Origin: Pelagibacteraceae bacterium
GTDB lineage: Bacteria; Pseudomonadota; Alphaproteobacteria; HIMB59; GCA-002718135
Direction of reading: 5' to 3'
Length of the DNA stretch: 45,809 nucleotides
Assembly (NCBI GenBank): GCA_002718135.1
Contig: PBDN01000016.1
Span: forward strand, 1-45,809
This document shows, piece by piece, positions 1 to 7,774 of the stretch (position 1 is the stretch's first letter; every line of letters starts with the position of its first letter). Under the pieces are notes generated by a model, which did no database searches, was not told the DNA's origin, and saw only the letters and a program-made list of their open reading frames with translations. A program made the translations under genes and the position numbers.

Positions 1-511
1 ATATTTTAACTTGATTAATAGTGTAACAAGTCCAACCAGAAATACAGCTTGTAATTCTTCCTTTTGAAGGATCTTCAGGATCTTTGAATAATTCCCAAAC
101 GCCAGGTTTTTTTAGATCCGAAACATCAGTAATTCCATGTGCTTCAGAAGTTGCTCTGTCGACAAAGAAAGCTTGTTCAGATGCTGGTGTATTAATACCT
201 AGATCAACTAAGTTACCCGTTGCTAATTCTGGATCTATAAGAGCTACGTTGTTATCTGTCCAATGTTCAAAGATAATATCTAGTTGATTGTCAATTAATG
301 CAGCTAAGATTGGATTTGTACTACCTTTTGTAACTTCAACATTACAACCATAGCCATGTTCCATAATATAAGAACCAATCGCTGTATGAATATTTGCACT
401 ATCCCAGTCAAAATCTCCAACTTTTACAGTACACGCATTTGCACTAAAAGAACCTAGGGAGAAAAATGAAAATAGAGATAGAACAAGAAATAATTTTTTA
501 ATAAATTTCAT
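1..511 (-). CDS. Glycine betaine-type ABC transporter substrate-binding protein (ProX/OpuAC family), N-terminal part
   Basis: This gene runs off the left edge, so only the first 170 codons are present. The translation begins with a Sec signal peptide of about 26 residues (MKFIKKLF, a hydrophobic core, then an SANA cleavage site). After it come CTVKVGDFDWDSANIH and FEHWTDNN, typical of the OpuAC/ProX periplasmic domain that binds quaternary amines in an aromatic cage. The start is secure: ATG at 511 has a perfect AGGAGG 7 bases upstream. It would deliver a betaine or choline-like solute to an inner-membrane ABC permease that lies outside the window. The exact ligand cannot be read from half a protein. 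It fits the amine-catabolic genes to its right, although it is read separately. Confidence 0.85.
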   Translation of the reverse strand, partial: MKFIKKLFLVLSLFSFFSLGSFSANACTVKVGDFDWDSANIHTAIGSYIMEHGYGCNVEVTKGSTNPILAALIDNQLDIIFEHWTDNNVALIDPELATGNLVDLGINTPASEQAFFVDRATSEAHGITDVSDLKKPGVWELFKDPEDPSKGRITSCISGWTCYTINQVKI

Positions 512-518
512 ATTCTTT

Positions 519-524
519 CCTCCT
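519..524 (-). promoter_or_regulatory. Strong Shine-Dalgarno site of the ABC binding-protein gene
   Basis: On the minus strand this reads AGGAGG, 7 bases before the ATG. It fixes the start and stands out because most genes in this window have weak or no visible ribosome binding site. It fits a highly expressed periplasmic binding protein. Confidence 0.8.
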
Positions 525-536
525 AATTATTTAAAT

Positions 537-564
537 TTTATAGCCGTTATTTTACTATAAACAA
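537..564 (-). promoter_or_regulatory. Possible sigma70-type promoter of the ABC binding-protein gene
   Basis: On the minus strand TTGTTT (559-564) and TATAAA (537-542) are separated by 16 bases, inside the 103-base gap between the EamA gene and the binding-protein gene. Such elements arise easily by chance in AT-rich DNA, so this is only a plausible call. Confidence 0.3.
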
Positions 565-614
565 CTTTTTATTTCTATAATTTGACAGTTTTTCTGTGTT
601 TTTTTAATTTTAAG

Positions 615-1475
615 TTAATTATTAAGTCTTTCTCTATAAGCTACATATATACCGCTTAAAATTATTAAAATCCCACCATAAACAATAGATTTACTAGGGA
701 TTTCAGCAAAAAATAAATAACCCATTATCCCTACAAAAACAAATGAAGAATATTCAAAAGGAGATGTAACTGCTACATCTGCGTTTTTAGCTGCTTGAGA
801 CATAAATAAATGACCTAATGATCCCATAACTCCTAAGCTAAATGCTAACAATAAATTTAATAAATCTGGCATTACAAAATTTGCAGGAAAAAAAATAATA
901 GACGTAAAAAGCAATGCAAAAGAATAATAAAATACAATTGCAGTGCTCGACTCTGTATTCATTAATGATCTTGTTGATAAATAAACTGATGCCATAAATA
1001 ATGCTGAGCCAATTGGTAAAAGTGATTTTAATTCAAAAAGTTCAGTGCCAGGCTTAACTATTATTACCACACCTATAAATCCAATAACAATTGCTAGCAT
1101 TCTGTGTAATCCTATTTTTTCCCCAAGAATTGGCACTGCCAAAAAAGCAGCAATGATTGGCGCACTATGAGCTAAAGCAATATTTTCAGATAATAACAAA
1201 TATTTTATACCATAAACATATAAAACTACGCAGCCGACAGCAGAAAATGCTCTAACGAAATGTCTAATTGGTTTTTTTGTTTTAAGAGATTTAATACCTG
1301 AATAATAAACTAAAAAAATTGATATTATTGATCCACTTAATGCTCTAAAAAAAACTGCTTCCCAAACTGGAAAATTAAAACTTAAATTTTTATAAGTAAT
1401 ATCATTTATACTTAAGCAAAACATGCCTAAGGTCATAAAAAAAATTCCCAACAAATTATTATTAATTTTGTTCAT
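615..1475 (-). CDS. EamA/DMT-superfamily inner-membrane transporter
   Basis: A 286-residue, very hydrophobic protein with about ten predicted membrane helices arranged as two five-helix halves, the usual length and layout of EamA (RhaT/YdcZ-type) drug/metabolite transporters. Family-like features include FRALSGSIISIF near residue 45, AHSAPIIAAFLAVPILGEKIG near 105-125 and a repeat half ending in GGILIILSGIYVAYRERL. EamA proteins move amino acids, metabolites or amines across the inner membrane; the substrate here is unknown. It is divergent from the dioxygenase gene at 1531 (55-base gap) and co-directional with the betaine-binding protein, so it could export or import an intermediate of the same pathway. 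Confidence 0.85.
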   Translation of the reverse strand: MNKINNNLLGIFFMTLGMFCLSINDITYKNLSFNFPVWEAVFFRALSGSIISIFLVYYSGIKSLKTKKPIRHFVRAFSAVGCVVLYVYGIKYLLLSENIALAHSAPIIAAFLAVPILGEKIGLHRMLAIVIGFIGVVIIVKPGTELFELKSLLPIGSALFMASVYLSTRSLMNTESSTAIVFYYSFALLFTSIIFFPANFVMPDLLNLLLAFSLGVMGSLGHLFMSQAAKNADVAVTSPFEYSSFVFVGIMGYLFFAEIPSKSIVYGGILIILSGIYVAYRERLNN

Positions 1476-1530
1476 AATTAGATCTTTGGATATCCTACCC
1501 TAATTTAACGTAATATGTTATTATTGTTAT
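1476..1530. promoter_or_regulatory. Short divergent intergenic region
   Basis: This 55-base AT-rich gap separates the divergent EamA and dioxygenase genes, so it must hold both 5' regions unless transcripts start further away. I see no convincing operator repeat and only loose -10-like A/T strings. Confidence 0.25.
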
Positions 1531-2670
1531 ATGATAGATAAATATAATATATTAAATCTTAGTTTAGAAAAAGAATATATTAATATTATATGGCAGGATA
1601 ACCATGAAAGCAAATTTCACTTTCTTTGGTTAAGGGACAATTGCCCAACGTCTTTTCACTTAGATTCTAAAATGAGAAAGTTTAATATTTTATCAGTATC
1701 AAAAGATATCTATCCAAAAAAAATTAATAACACTAAAAACAAGTTAATTATTCATTGGAATGAGCATAATCACATAAGTCATTATGAACTTAGATGGTTA
1801 AGAAATCATTGTTACACTGAAATAAATAATCAAAAATACCAGTCACCATACCTATTGTGGAAGAATGATCTAAATCAAAAATTGAAATTAATTATCTTAA
1901 ATCATGATGACATAATCAGTAATAATAATGAATTAATTAAATGGTTAGAGCTTCTAAATATTTATGGAATAGCAATTATTAAAAATGCACCTACTAGCAG
2001 CAAATCAGCTTTTGAAATTTTAAACAAAATAAGTCATCATAGAGAAACATTTTTTGGCACACCTTTTGAAGTCATAAATATTCCAAAGCCAAATAATCAA
2101 GCATACACAGCTGATGCACTAACAAATCATAGTGATCTTCCATATTTTGAATATGCGCCCGGATATCAGTTTTTACATTGTTTAGAAAATACTGCTAACG
2201 GTGGAGATTCAACAGCTGTAGATGGCTTTGCTGTCGCTAATTATTTAAAAAATAATGAAAAAGAAGTTTTTAATATTCTTACAAGTACTCAGATCAAATT
2301 TAAAGATAATGATTTTACACAAAAAGCAATTAGAATTTTATATTCTCCAATAATTACACTTACAAAAGATAATGATTTTAATGATATTAGACTAAATATG
2401 GGAGCTATGGCTACAATTGATGTTCATCCTGATAAAATGAAAAAATTTTATGAAGCTTACAGATTGTTTACATCATTACTAAATGATAAAAAATTTATGA
2501 TTGAATTTAAACTAGAAAAAGGTGATATATTTTGTTTTAACAATAGAAGAGTTCTTCATGGGAGATCGGCATTTGATCCAAATTCTGGGAATCGTCATCT
2601 TCAAGGTTATTATATTGAAAGAGATGAGATTATTTCAAAATTAAATTACTTTAAAAATGTTCAAATTTGA
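1531..2670 (+). CDS. Gamma-butyrobetaine hydroxylase-like Fe(II)/2-oxoglutarate dioxygenase
   Basis: A 379-residue protein with the two-domain layout of the BBOX1/TMLH family. The N-terminal domain carries WLRDNCP near residue 33, followed by a TauD-like double-stranded beta-helix. The iron facial triad is visible as H200-x-D202 (in NHSDLPYFEY) and H343 (in VLHGRSAF), with R345 and R357 available for 2-oxoglutarate. In human BBOX the N-terminal zinc site reads CPCSDC; here it is CPTSFH, so two of its Cys ligands are changed. Family members hydroxylate gamma-butyrobetaine or trimethyllysine using O2 and 2-oxoglutarate. It ends two bases before the convergent aldehyde dehydrogenase. The exact substrate is not proven; another amine or amino acid is possible. 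Confidence 0.85.
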   Translation: MIDKYNILNLSLEKEYINIIWQDNHESKFHFLWLRDNCPTSFHLDSKMRKFNILSVSKDIYPKKINNTKNKLIIHWNEHNHISHYELRWLRNHCYTEINNQKYQSPYLLWKNDLNQKLKLIILNHDDIISNNNELIKWLELLNIYGIAIIKNAPTSSKSAFEILNKISHHRETFFGTPFEVINIPKPNNQAYTADALTNHSDLPYFEYAPGYQFLHCLENTANGGDSTAVDGFAVANYLKNNEKEVFNILTSTQIKFKDNDFTQKAIRILYSPIITLTKDNDFNDIRLNMGAMATIDVHPDKMKKFYEAYRLFTSLLNDKKFMIEFKLEKGDIFCFNNRRVLHGRSAFDPNSGNRHLQGYYIERDEIISKLNYFKNVQI

Positions 2671-2672
2671 TG

Positions 2673-4103
2673 TTATTTCCAACCACAAATAGTTTTTACT
2701 TCTAAATATTCTTCTAATCCCCAATATCCACCTTCTCTTCCATTACCTGATTGACGATAACCGCCAAAAGGAGTTCCTGGATCTGCACTATTTCCATTTA
2801 TATAAACCCCTCCTGATTTGAATTTTCTTGCAACTCTCTTAGCTTTTTCCATATCTTTGGTTTGTACATAATTACCTAAGCCATATTCTGTATCATTAAC
2901 TATAGAAATTGCTTCTTCTTCAGTTTCAAATGGAATAATTGATAAAACGGGTCCAAAAATCTCTTCTTTTGCAATTCTCATATTATTAGATACATTAGTA
3001 AAAATTGTAGGTTTAATGAAATAACCTCTATTTAAACCATCCGGACGCTCAACCCCGCCTGCAACTAATTTTGCCCCCTCATCAACCCCACTTTGAATTA
3101 AATCAATAATTTTATTGTACTGAGTTTTTGAAACTACTGGTCCTATATGATCACCCTTTTTTTCTGCTAAATCTACTTTTATTTTACTAGCTTCATCTGC
3201 TGCTTCCTTTACTGCTCTTTCATAGATTGAATTTTCTACAAGCATTCGTGTAGGGGCATCACAAGATTGGCCTGAATTACTCATTACATTTCTAACCCCT
3301 TCTCTAACTGCACCAGAATGTGAGTCTGCAAAAACAATATTCCCACCTTTACCACCTAACTCTAAACATACTCTTTTAATTGTATCGGCTGCATTTTTTG
3401 TAATTAATTTTCCAGCTCTTGTTGATCCAGTAAAAGATATCATATCAATATCATAGTGGCCTGATAACTGCGTTCCAACACCTAAACCATCTCCATTAAC
3501 TAAATTGAAAACACCTGGTGGAAAACCAGCCTCATCTATCATTTCTGCAAACAACATAGCTGAAAGTGGCGCTATTTCTGAAGGTTTCAAAATCATTGTG
3601 CATCCAGCAGCCAAAGCTGGTATTACTTTCAAAGAAATCTGATTTATAGGCCAATTCCAAGGAGTAATAAGAGCACAAACGCCTATTGGTTCATAAGTTA
3701 TATAATTATTGGAACCTTTGCTAAATTCTGTTTCAAATTCAAATTCTTTAAGTCTTTTAATAAAATCCTTAATATGGTCCGCACCTGACGCAGTTTGAGC
3801 TGATGAAGACCAATCTAGTGGAGCACCCATTTCAAGTGATATGGAATTTGTCATATCCTCCCATCTAGATTCATAAATTTTATATAATTTTTCTAAAAGA
3901 GAAATTTTATATTTTTTATCAGTTAAACTCCATTCAGATAAAGATTTTTTTGCAACTTCAGCTGCTGCATTAACATCCTCTTTGTCTCCTAGAGAAATAA
4001 TTGCGCAAGTTTCTTCTGTGGAAGGATTTATTACGTCAAAATCATTCTTTTTAAAAGGCGCAACCCATTTACCATTAATATAAAAACTTCTCTTATCTAG
4101 CAT
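2673..4103 (-). CDS. NAD(P)-dependent aldehyde dehydrogenase
   Basis: A full-length (476 aa) aldehyde dehydrogenase superfamily enzyme that oxidises an aldehyde to the carboxylic acid. Visible motifs are TPWNWP (cofactor and substrate channel), LELGGKG with general-base E248, GQSCDAPTR with nucleophile C281, and EEIFGPV near residue 380. It lies downstream of the class II aldolase gene (15-base gap, same strand), so the pair is probably co-transcribed. Near a butyrobetaine/trimethyllysine-type dioxygenase, a trimethylaminobutyraldehyde-like or other small aldehyde is a reasonable substrate guess, but sequence alone does not give specificity. Confidence 0.93.
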   Translation of the reverse strand: MLDKRSFYINGKWVAPFKKNDFDVINPSTEETCAIISLGDKEDVNAAAEVAKKSLSEWSLTDKKYKISLLEKLYKIYESRWEDMTNSISLEMGAPLDWSSSAQTASGADHIKDFIKRLKEFEFETEFSKGSNNYITYEPIGVCALITPWNWPINQISLKVIPALAAGCTMILKPSEIAPLSAMLFAEMIDEAGFPPGVFNLVNGDGLGVGTQLSGHYDIDMISFTGSTRAGKLITKNAADTIKRVCLELGGKGGNIVFADSHSGAVREGVRNVMSNSGQSCDAPTRMLVENSIYERAVKEAADEASKIKVDLAEKKGDHIGPVVSKTQYNKIIDLIQSGVDEGAKLVAGGVERPDGLNRGYFIKPTIFTNVSNNMRIAKEEIFGPVLSIIPFETEEEAISIVNDTEYGLGNYVQTKDMEKAKRVARKFKSGGVYINGNSADPGTPFGGYRQSGNGREGGYWGLEEYLEVKTICGWK

Positions 4104-4118
4104 TTTAATTTTTGCTCC

Positions 4119-4862
4119 CTAATTATTATAGATTGATTTTTTTTTATCTAACAACCTTATTAAAGCTGGCCATTCATTTTTACCAGTCTTAAACATAGGT
4201 TCCTGGTATTGTCCAGCGGCATATTCTAATAAATTACTTGAAGGCTTATTTAATTCTAAACCCGTTGAATATGTATCTAATTGATTTGTACATGCTCTTT
4301 CAAGGTAGTACATTAATATAAAAGCTTCACTTACAGATTCACCACAAGTTAGAAGTCCATGATTGCGAAGTACCATAGCTTTGTTATCACCTAAATTCTC
4401 TGACAATCTTTGACACTCTTCAGTGCTAGTCGACATACCTTCCCACTCATGATAACTTATTCTATTATAAAACATTGCAGCATCTTGGATTATTGGTTCT
4501 AAACCCATTTTAAAACATGATATAGCAAGACCTGCTCTAGAGTGTGTGTGCATTACACAATGAATATTTTTTTTTAAATTATGGATTGCCCCATGAATTA
4601 TAAAACCAGTTAAATTTATTTCTCCATCGCCACTAACAATATTTCCCTCTAAATCAATTTCTAATAGATTTGATGCAGTTATTTCATCATACCTGAGACC
4701 AAATTTATTTATTAAAAATGTATTTTTGTTTCTTGAGGTTTTTGCAGTTATATGATTCCAAATGATATCACTCCAGCCAAAATAATTAGCCAAATGGTAA
4801 CTTGCTGCTAAATCAGTTCTATTCTTCCATTCTTCTTGGCTAACATTAAGTGGATTATTCAT
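4119..4862 (-). CDS. Class II aldolase/adducin-family protein
   Basis: A 247-residue member of the zinc-dependent class II aldolase/adducin fold (fuculose-phosphate aldolase-like). Metal-binding histidines are recognisable in CVMHTHSRAG (near residue 103) and LRNHGLLTCG (near residue 165). An IHGAIH segment precedes them, as in the family. Members cleave or decarboxylate hydroxy-carbonyl substrates by retro-aldol chemistry through a zinc enolate. It is the first gene of a two-gene minus operon with the aldehyde dehydrogenase, which could oxidise the aldehyde it releases. The gene is divergent from the PLP enzyme, with start codons about 50 bases apart. Confidence 0.85.
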   Translation of the reverse strand: MNNPLNVSQEEWKNRTDLAASYHLANYFGWSDIIWNHITAKTSRNKNTFLINKFGLRYDEITASNLLEIDLEGNIVSGDGEINLTGFIIHGAIHNLKKNIHCVMHTHSRAGLAISCFKMGLEPIIQDAAMFYNRISYHEWEGMSTSTEECQRLSENLGDNKAMVLRNHGLLTCGESVSEAFILMYYLERACTNQLDTYSTGLELNKPSSNLLEYAAGQYQEPMFKTGKNEWPALIRLLDKKKSIYNN

Positions 4863-4912
4863 TTATTTTTTTTTATAATAGAATAAAAGAATATGCAATA
4901 AGAGGGGAAAAA

Positions 4913-6160
4913 ATGTCAGAAAATATACAACTTGATATAGACTATGTAAGATCTCAATTTCCTGCTTTTAAAGATCCTTTATGTAAAGATTGGGCTTTTT
5001 TTGAAAATGCTGGTGGTAGTTACGTACCACAAACTGTAATAAAGCGACTAACTCAATTTATGACTTCTACAAAAGTTCAACCCTATGCTGAATATCCTAT
5101 GTCTAAAATTGCCGGTGAACAAATGGATGATGCTACAAAATTTTTTGCCAGTATGATAAACGCAAAAGAAAATGAAATATTAATTGGTGGTTCCACATCT
5201 ATAAATCTTTATGTGCTGTCTAACGCTCTAAAAAAATTTATAAAAAAAGGTGATGAAGTTATTGTAACAAATCAAGATCACGAAGCAAATATTAGTCCGT
5301 GGAGAAGACTTGCAGAAAATGGAGCTATAATTAAAGAATGGAAATTTAACAAAAATTCAGCTGAACTAGAAGTTGATGAATTCAAAAATTTATTATCTGA
5401 CAAAACCAAAATTGTTGCTGTAACTCACTGTTCAAACATTGTGGGATCTGTAAACGATTTAAAAAAAATTTCAGAACTAGCACATCAAAGGGGGGCTATA
5501 GTGATAGGTGATGGTGTTTCCTATGCCCCTCATGGTTTTCCAAATGTAAAAGATCTTGGTGTAGATTTTTATACTTTTAGTTTGTACAAAACATATGGAC
5601 CACATTTAGGACTTTTATATGGAAATGAAAGTATTTTAAAAAAATTACCTAATCAGAACCATCAATTTTTAGAGGGCAATTATCCATATACAATTAATCC
5701 AGGTGGACCAAATCATGAAGAATTAGTATCAATGATTGGCATATATGAATATATAAATAATTTATTTGATCATCATTTTAATCATAAAGATTTAGATATT
5801 TTGAAAAAAATTGAAAAAATAAATAATCTTATATCCAAACATGAGGAAAAGATTGCCAATCCATTATTGGAATATATAGCTGAAAGAAAAAACTTTATGT
5901 TAATTGGAAAAAAATTGATATCAAACAAAGATAGAGCCCCAACAATCTCTTTTATTGTTAATAATCGTAAGTCCAAAGAGATTAGTGACATATTGGTGCA
6001 AAATAAAATTGCTACCAGAAATGACAATTTTTATGCTTGGAGATGTCTAAAAGATTTAAATATTGACACTGATGATGGAGTTATCAGATTAAGCTTAGTT
6101 CATTATAATAATAAAGATGATGTTGATAAAATAATTAAAGCTTTAGAAAAAATTAATTAG
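4913..6160 (+). CDS. Class V aminotransferase-fold PLP enzyme (cysteine desulfurase-like)
   Basis: A 415-residue PLP enzyme of the NifS/isopenicillin-N-epimerase superfamily. FFENAGGSYVP at the N-terminus matches the family's glycine-rich start, IGDGVSYAPH supplies the cofactor aspartate, and K226 in SLYKTYGPH is the expected Schiff-base lysine. The reading frame stays open to an ATG at 4850, but I chose ATG 4913. It has a purine-rich AGAGGGG just upstream, the extra 21 residues look unlike the family, and the longer start would overlap the divergent aldolase gene. No typical desulfurase cysteine loop is obvious, so this is likely a lyase, epimerase or transaminase acting on an amino acid. 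It may share a pathway with the neighbouring dioxygenase, aldolase and dehydrogenase. Confidence 0.82.
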   Translation: MSENIQLDIDYVRSQFPAFKDPLCKDWAFFENAGGSYVPQTVIKRLTQFMTSTKVQPYAEYPMSKIAGEQMDDATKFFASMINAKENEILIGGSTSINLYVLSNALKKFIKKGDEVIVTNQDHEANISPWRRLAENGAIIKEWKFNKNSAELEVDEFKNLLSDKTKIVAVTHCSNIVGSVNDLKKISELAHQRGAIVIGDGVSYAPHGFPNVKDLGVDFYTFSLYKTYGPHLGLLYGNESILKKLPNQNHQFLEGNYPYTINPGGPNHEELVSMIGIYEYINNLFDHHFNHKDLDILKKIEKINNLISKHEEKIANPLLEYIAERKNFMLIGKKLISNKDRAPTISFIVNNRKSKEISDILVQNKIATRNDNFYAWRCLKDLNIDTDDGVIRLSLVHYNNKDDVDKIIKALEKIN

Positions 6161-6177
6161 ATAAATTTAATAATTCT

Positions 6178-6816
6178 ATGAAAAATAAAATACAGGATTA
6201 TGATGTTATAATTTTTGATTTCGATGGTGTAATAGCTAAATCAAATAAATTCAAAACTAATGTTTTTTTAAAATGTGTAAACGATAGAAGAAAATCAATT
6301 ATAAATAAATTTAGTATTTATTTAAAAAAAAATCTTAATAAAACTAGAAAAGAAAAATTTGTTTATTTTTTAAAAAATATTGAAATGGATTATTCTTTAA
6401 AAAAATATAACAAATTAATGAAAAATTTTAAATATATAATGTCTAAAGATTATAAAAAATGTAAATTAATTAAAGGGGTTAAAGTATTTATTAAAAAAAA
6501 TTATACAAAAAGGAAATTAGTCATAATATCATCTGGATCTAAAGAAGAAATTATTAAATATTTAAAATATAAAAAAATTAATCAATATTTTAATATTATT
6601 TATGGAAATAATAATAGTAAAGAAAATAATTTTAAAAAAATAATAAAAAAATTTAAAAATCATTACATTATCTCATTTGGAGATACTATTAACGATTATA
6701 GAATATCAAAAAAGTTTAAAATTGATTTCATACATATAAAAGAAGATTCTAACTTAAAAAATTTCAAATTGGTAAAATTGAAATCAATTCAAAATTTTAG
6801 CAAATTTAATATATAG
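6178..6816 (+). CDS. HAD-superfamily phosphatase
   Basis: A 212-residue haloacid-dehalogenase-fold hydrolase of the phosphoglycolate-phosphatase/beta-phosphoglucomutase type. Motif I is FDFDGV with nucleophile D14 and acid D16, motif II is IISSGS, a lysine-rich region supplies motif III, and motif IV is FGDTINDYR. Residues 20-90 form a helical cap. It probably removes phosphate from a sugar phosphate or sugar intermediate. It begins 17 bases after the PLP enzyme gene on the same strand but has island-like composition (long A runs, Lys-rich), so it is the first island gene. Its 3' end overlaps the convergent sulfotransferase gene by 28 bases. Confidence 0.8.
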   Translation: MKNKIQDYDVIIFDFDGVIAKSNKFKTNVFLKCVNDRRKSIINKFSIYLKKNLNKTRKEKFVYFLKNIEMDYSLKKYNKLMKNFKYIMSKDYKKCKLIKGVKVFIKKNYTKRKLVIISSGSKEEIIKYLKYKKINQYFNIIYGNNNSKENNFKKIIKKFKNHYIISFGDTINDYRISKKFKIDFIHIKEDSNLKNFKLVKLKSIQNFSKFNI

Positions 6817-7754
6817 TTTTTTGATTTTATTAATATTTTAAAAATAATATAAAAAATCGAAAAATTATTTAACAAATAATAAATATGAATTAATTTAATT
6901 TTATTTCTCGATAAATTTATTTTTTCATCAATATTAAGCCTTTTAATAGCTTTATTTTTATAAATTTGAAAAAAATAATCTAAATTACCATTTTTTTGGT
7001 GAAAATCATTATTTACAGTAATGATTTTTTTTGGAATTTGTTTGATTTCAAATGTCATAAAAATTGATTTGATTACTTGATCCGTATTTTGAAGAAATTG
7101 ATCAAAATCAATATTTAAAGTTTTGACATTGTGATTATTAAGTATGCGTAACGATTTATCAAAAGATTTGTAGTCTATAATTATTGAAATAAATATTTTT
7201 TCTATAAAATTTAAATTTTTTTCAATATTATATCCACTAAGACATTTCCTATATTCATAAAATTTATTATAGTACCAATTACTAAAAATTGAACCGCAAC
7301 CATTACGATACATAGAATAAGCAATATCAAACATATTTCTTTTCAAAAAAATAAAATTAATTTTTGGAAAAATATTTTTCAAAACTGAATAAATAAAAAA
7401 AGTATTTTGTTGTTGTCGTACAAATTTTATAATAATTTTATCTCCATAATATTTATGTATTTCACTAAAGTAATTATGCAAAATTTTTTTTAAAAATAAG
7501 TTTTTCTTATTATTAATTTTATTATAAGGTATATTGCCTACATAATAGTCATCTATTTTATAATTATAAATCTCTTTTATACTTGGAGCCCCTTTAAAAT
7601 ATTTTTTTACTTGATTAAATAATTTTTTATTTTTTATTTTTTTTGGTAAAAAACCAAAAGGTTCGAATATCGACTCATACTCTTGAAGGTTTTTAGAAAC
7701 ACAATTTAAAAATTCCGATGAACCACTTCTTGGGTATGAAAATATTAATATCAT
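6789..7754 (-). CDS. Sulfotransferase-family protein
   Basis: A 321-residue protein with the two PAPS-binding signatures of sulfotransferases. An N-terminal loop, FSYPRSGSSEFL (residues 5-16), matches the 5'-phosphosulfate loop. IFLKRNMFDIAYSMYRNG near residue 140 supplies the Arg and Ser of the 3'-phosphate site. Such enzymes move sulfate from PAPS to a hydroxyl of a sugar, lipid or small molecule. As the last gene of the long minus-strand glycan operon it probably decorates the glycan. The C-terminal third is Lys/Asn/Ile-rich and not recognisable. It overlaps the HAD gene tail to tail. A plain nucleotide-binding protein is the alternative. Confidence 0.72.
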   Translation of the reverse strand: MILIFSYPRSGSSEFLNCVSKNLQEYESIFEPFGFLPKKIKNKKLFNQVKKYFKGAPSIKEIYNYKIDDYYVGNIPYNKINNKKNLFLKKILHNYFSEIHKYYGDKIIIKFVRQQQNTFFIYSVLKNIFPKINFIFLKRNMFDIAYSMYRNGCGSIFSNWYYNKFYEYRKCLSGYNIEKNLNFIEKIFISIIIDYKSFDKSLRILNNHNVKTLNIDFDQFLQNTDQVIKSIFMTFEIKQIPKKIITVNNDFHQKNGNLDYFFQIYKNKAIKRLNIDEKINLSRNKIKLIHIYYLLNNFSIFYIIFKILIKSKNYILNLLKF

Positions 7755-7774
7755 AAAATGATCACTTTAACTTA

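Noticed and set aside
84..287. Plus-strand open frame of 67 codons at the left edge
   Set aside because: It lies entirely antisense to the betaine-binding protein gene, which has a clear signal peptide, ribosome site and family motifs.
583..608. Small ACAG-T5-CTGT hairpin followed by T-run, as a plus-strand terminator
   Set aside because: No plus-strand gene lies upstream to terminate, the stem is only four pairs, and the T-run is on the wrong side for the EamA transcript.
4850..4912. Upstream ATG start for the PLP enzyme
   Set aside because: It would overlap the divergent aldolase start and add 21 residues unlike the family; ATG 4913 has a purine-rich ribosome site.
5782..6027. Minus-strand 81-codon hydrophobic open frame
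   Set aside because: It is a shadow of the PLP enzyme gene; hydrophobicity arises from antisense Lys/Asn codons.
6823..6858. Imperfect A/T palindrome near the HAD and sulfotransferase gene ends
   Set aside because: Pairing is broken by several mismatches and nearly all A-T; it lies in coding sequence and could be chance.
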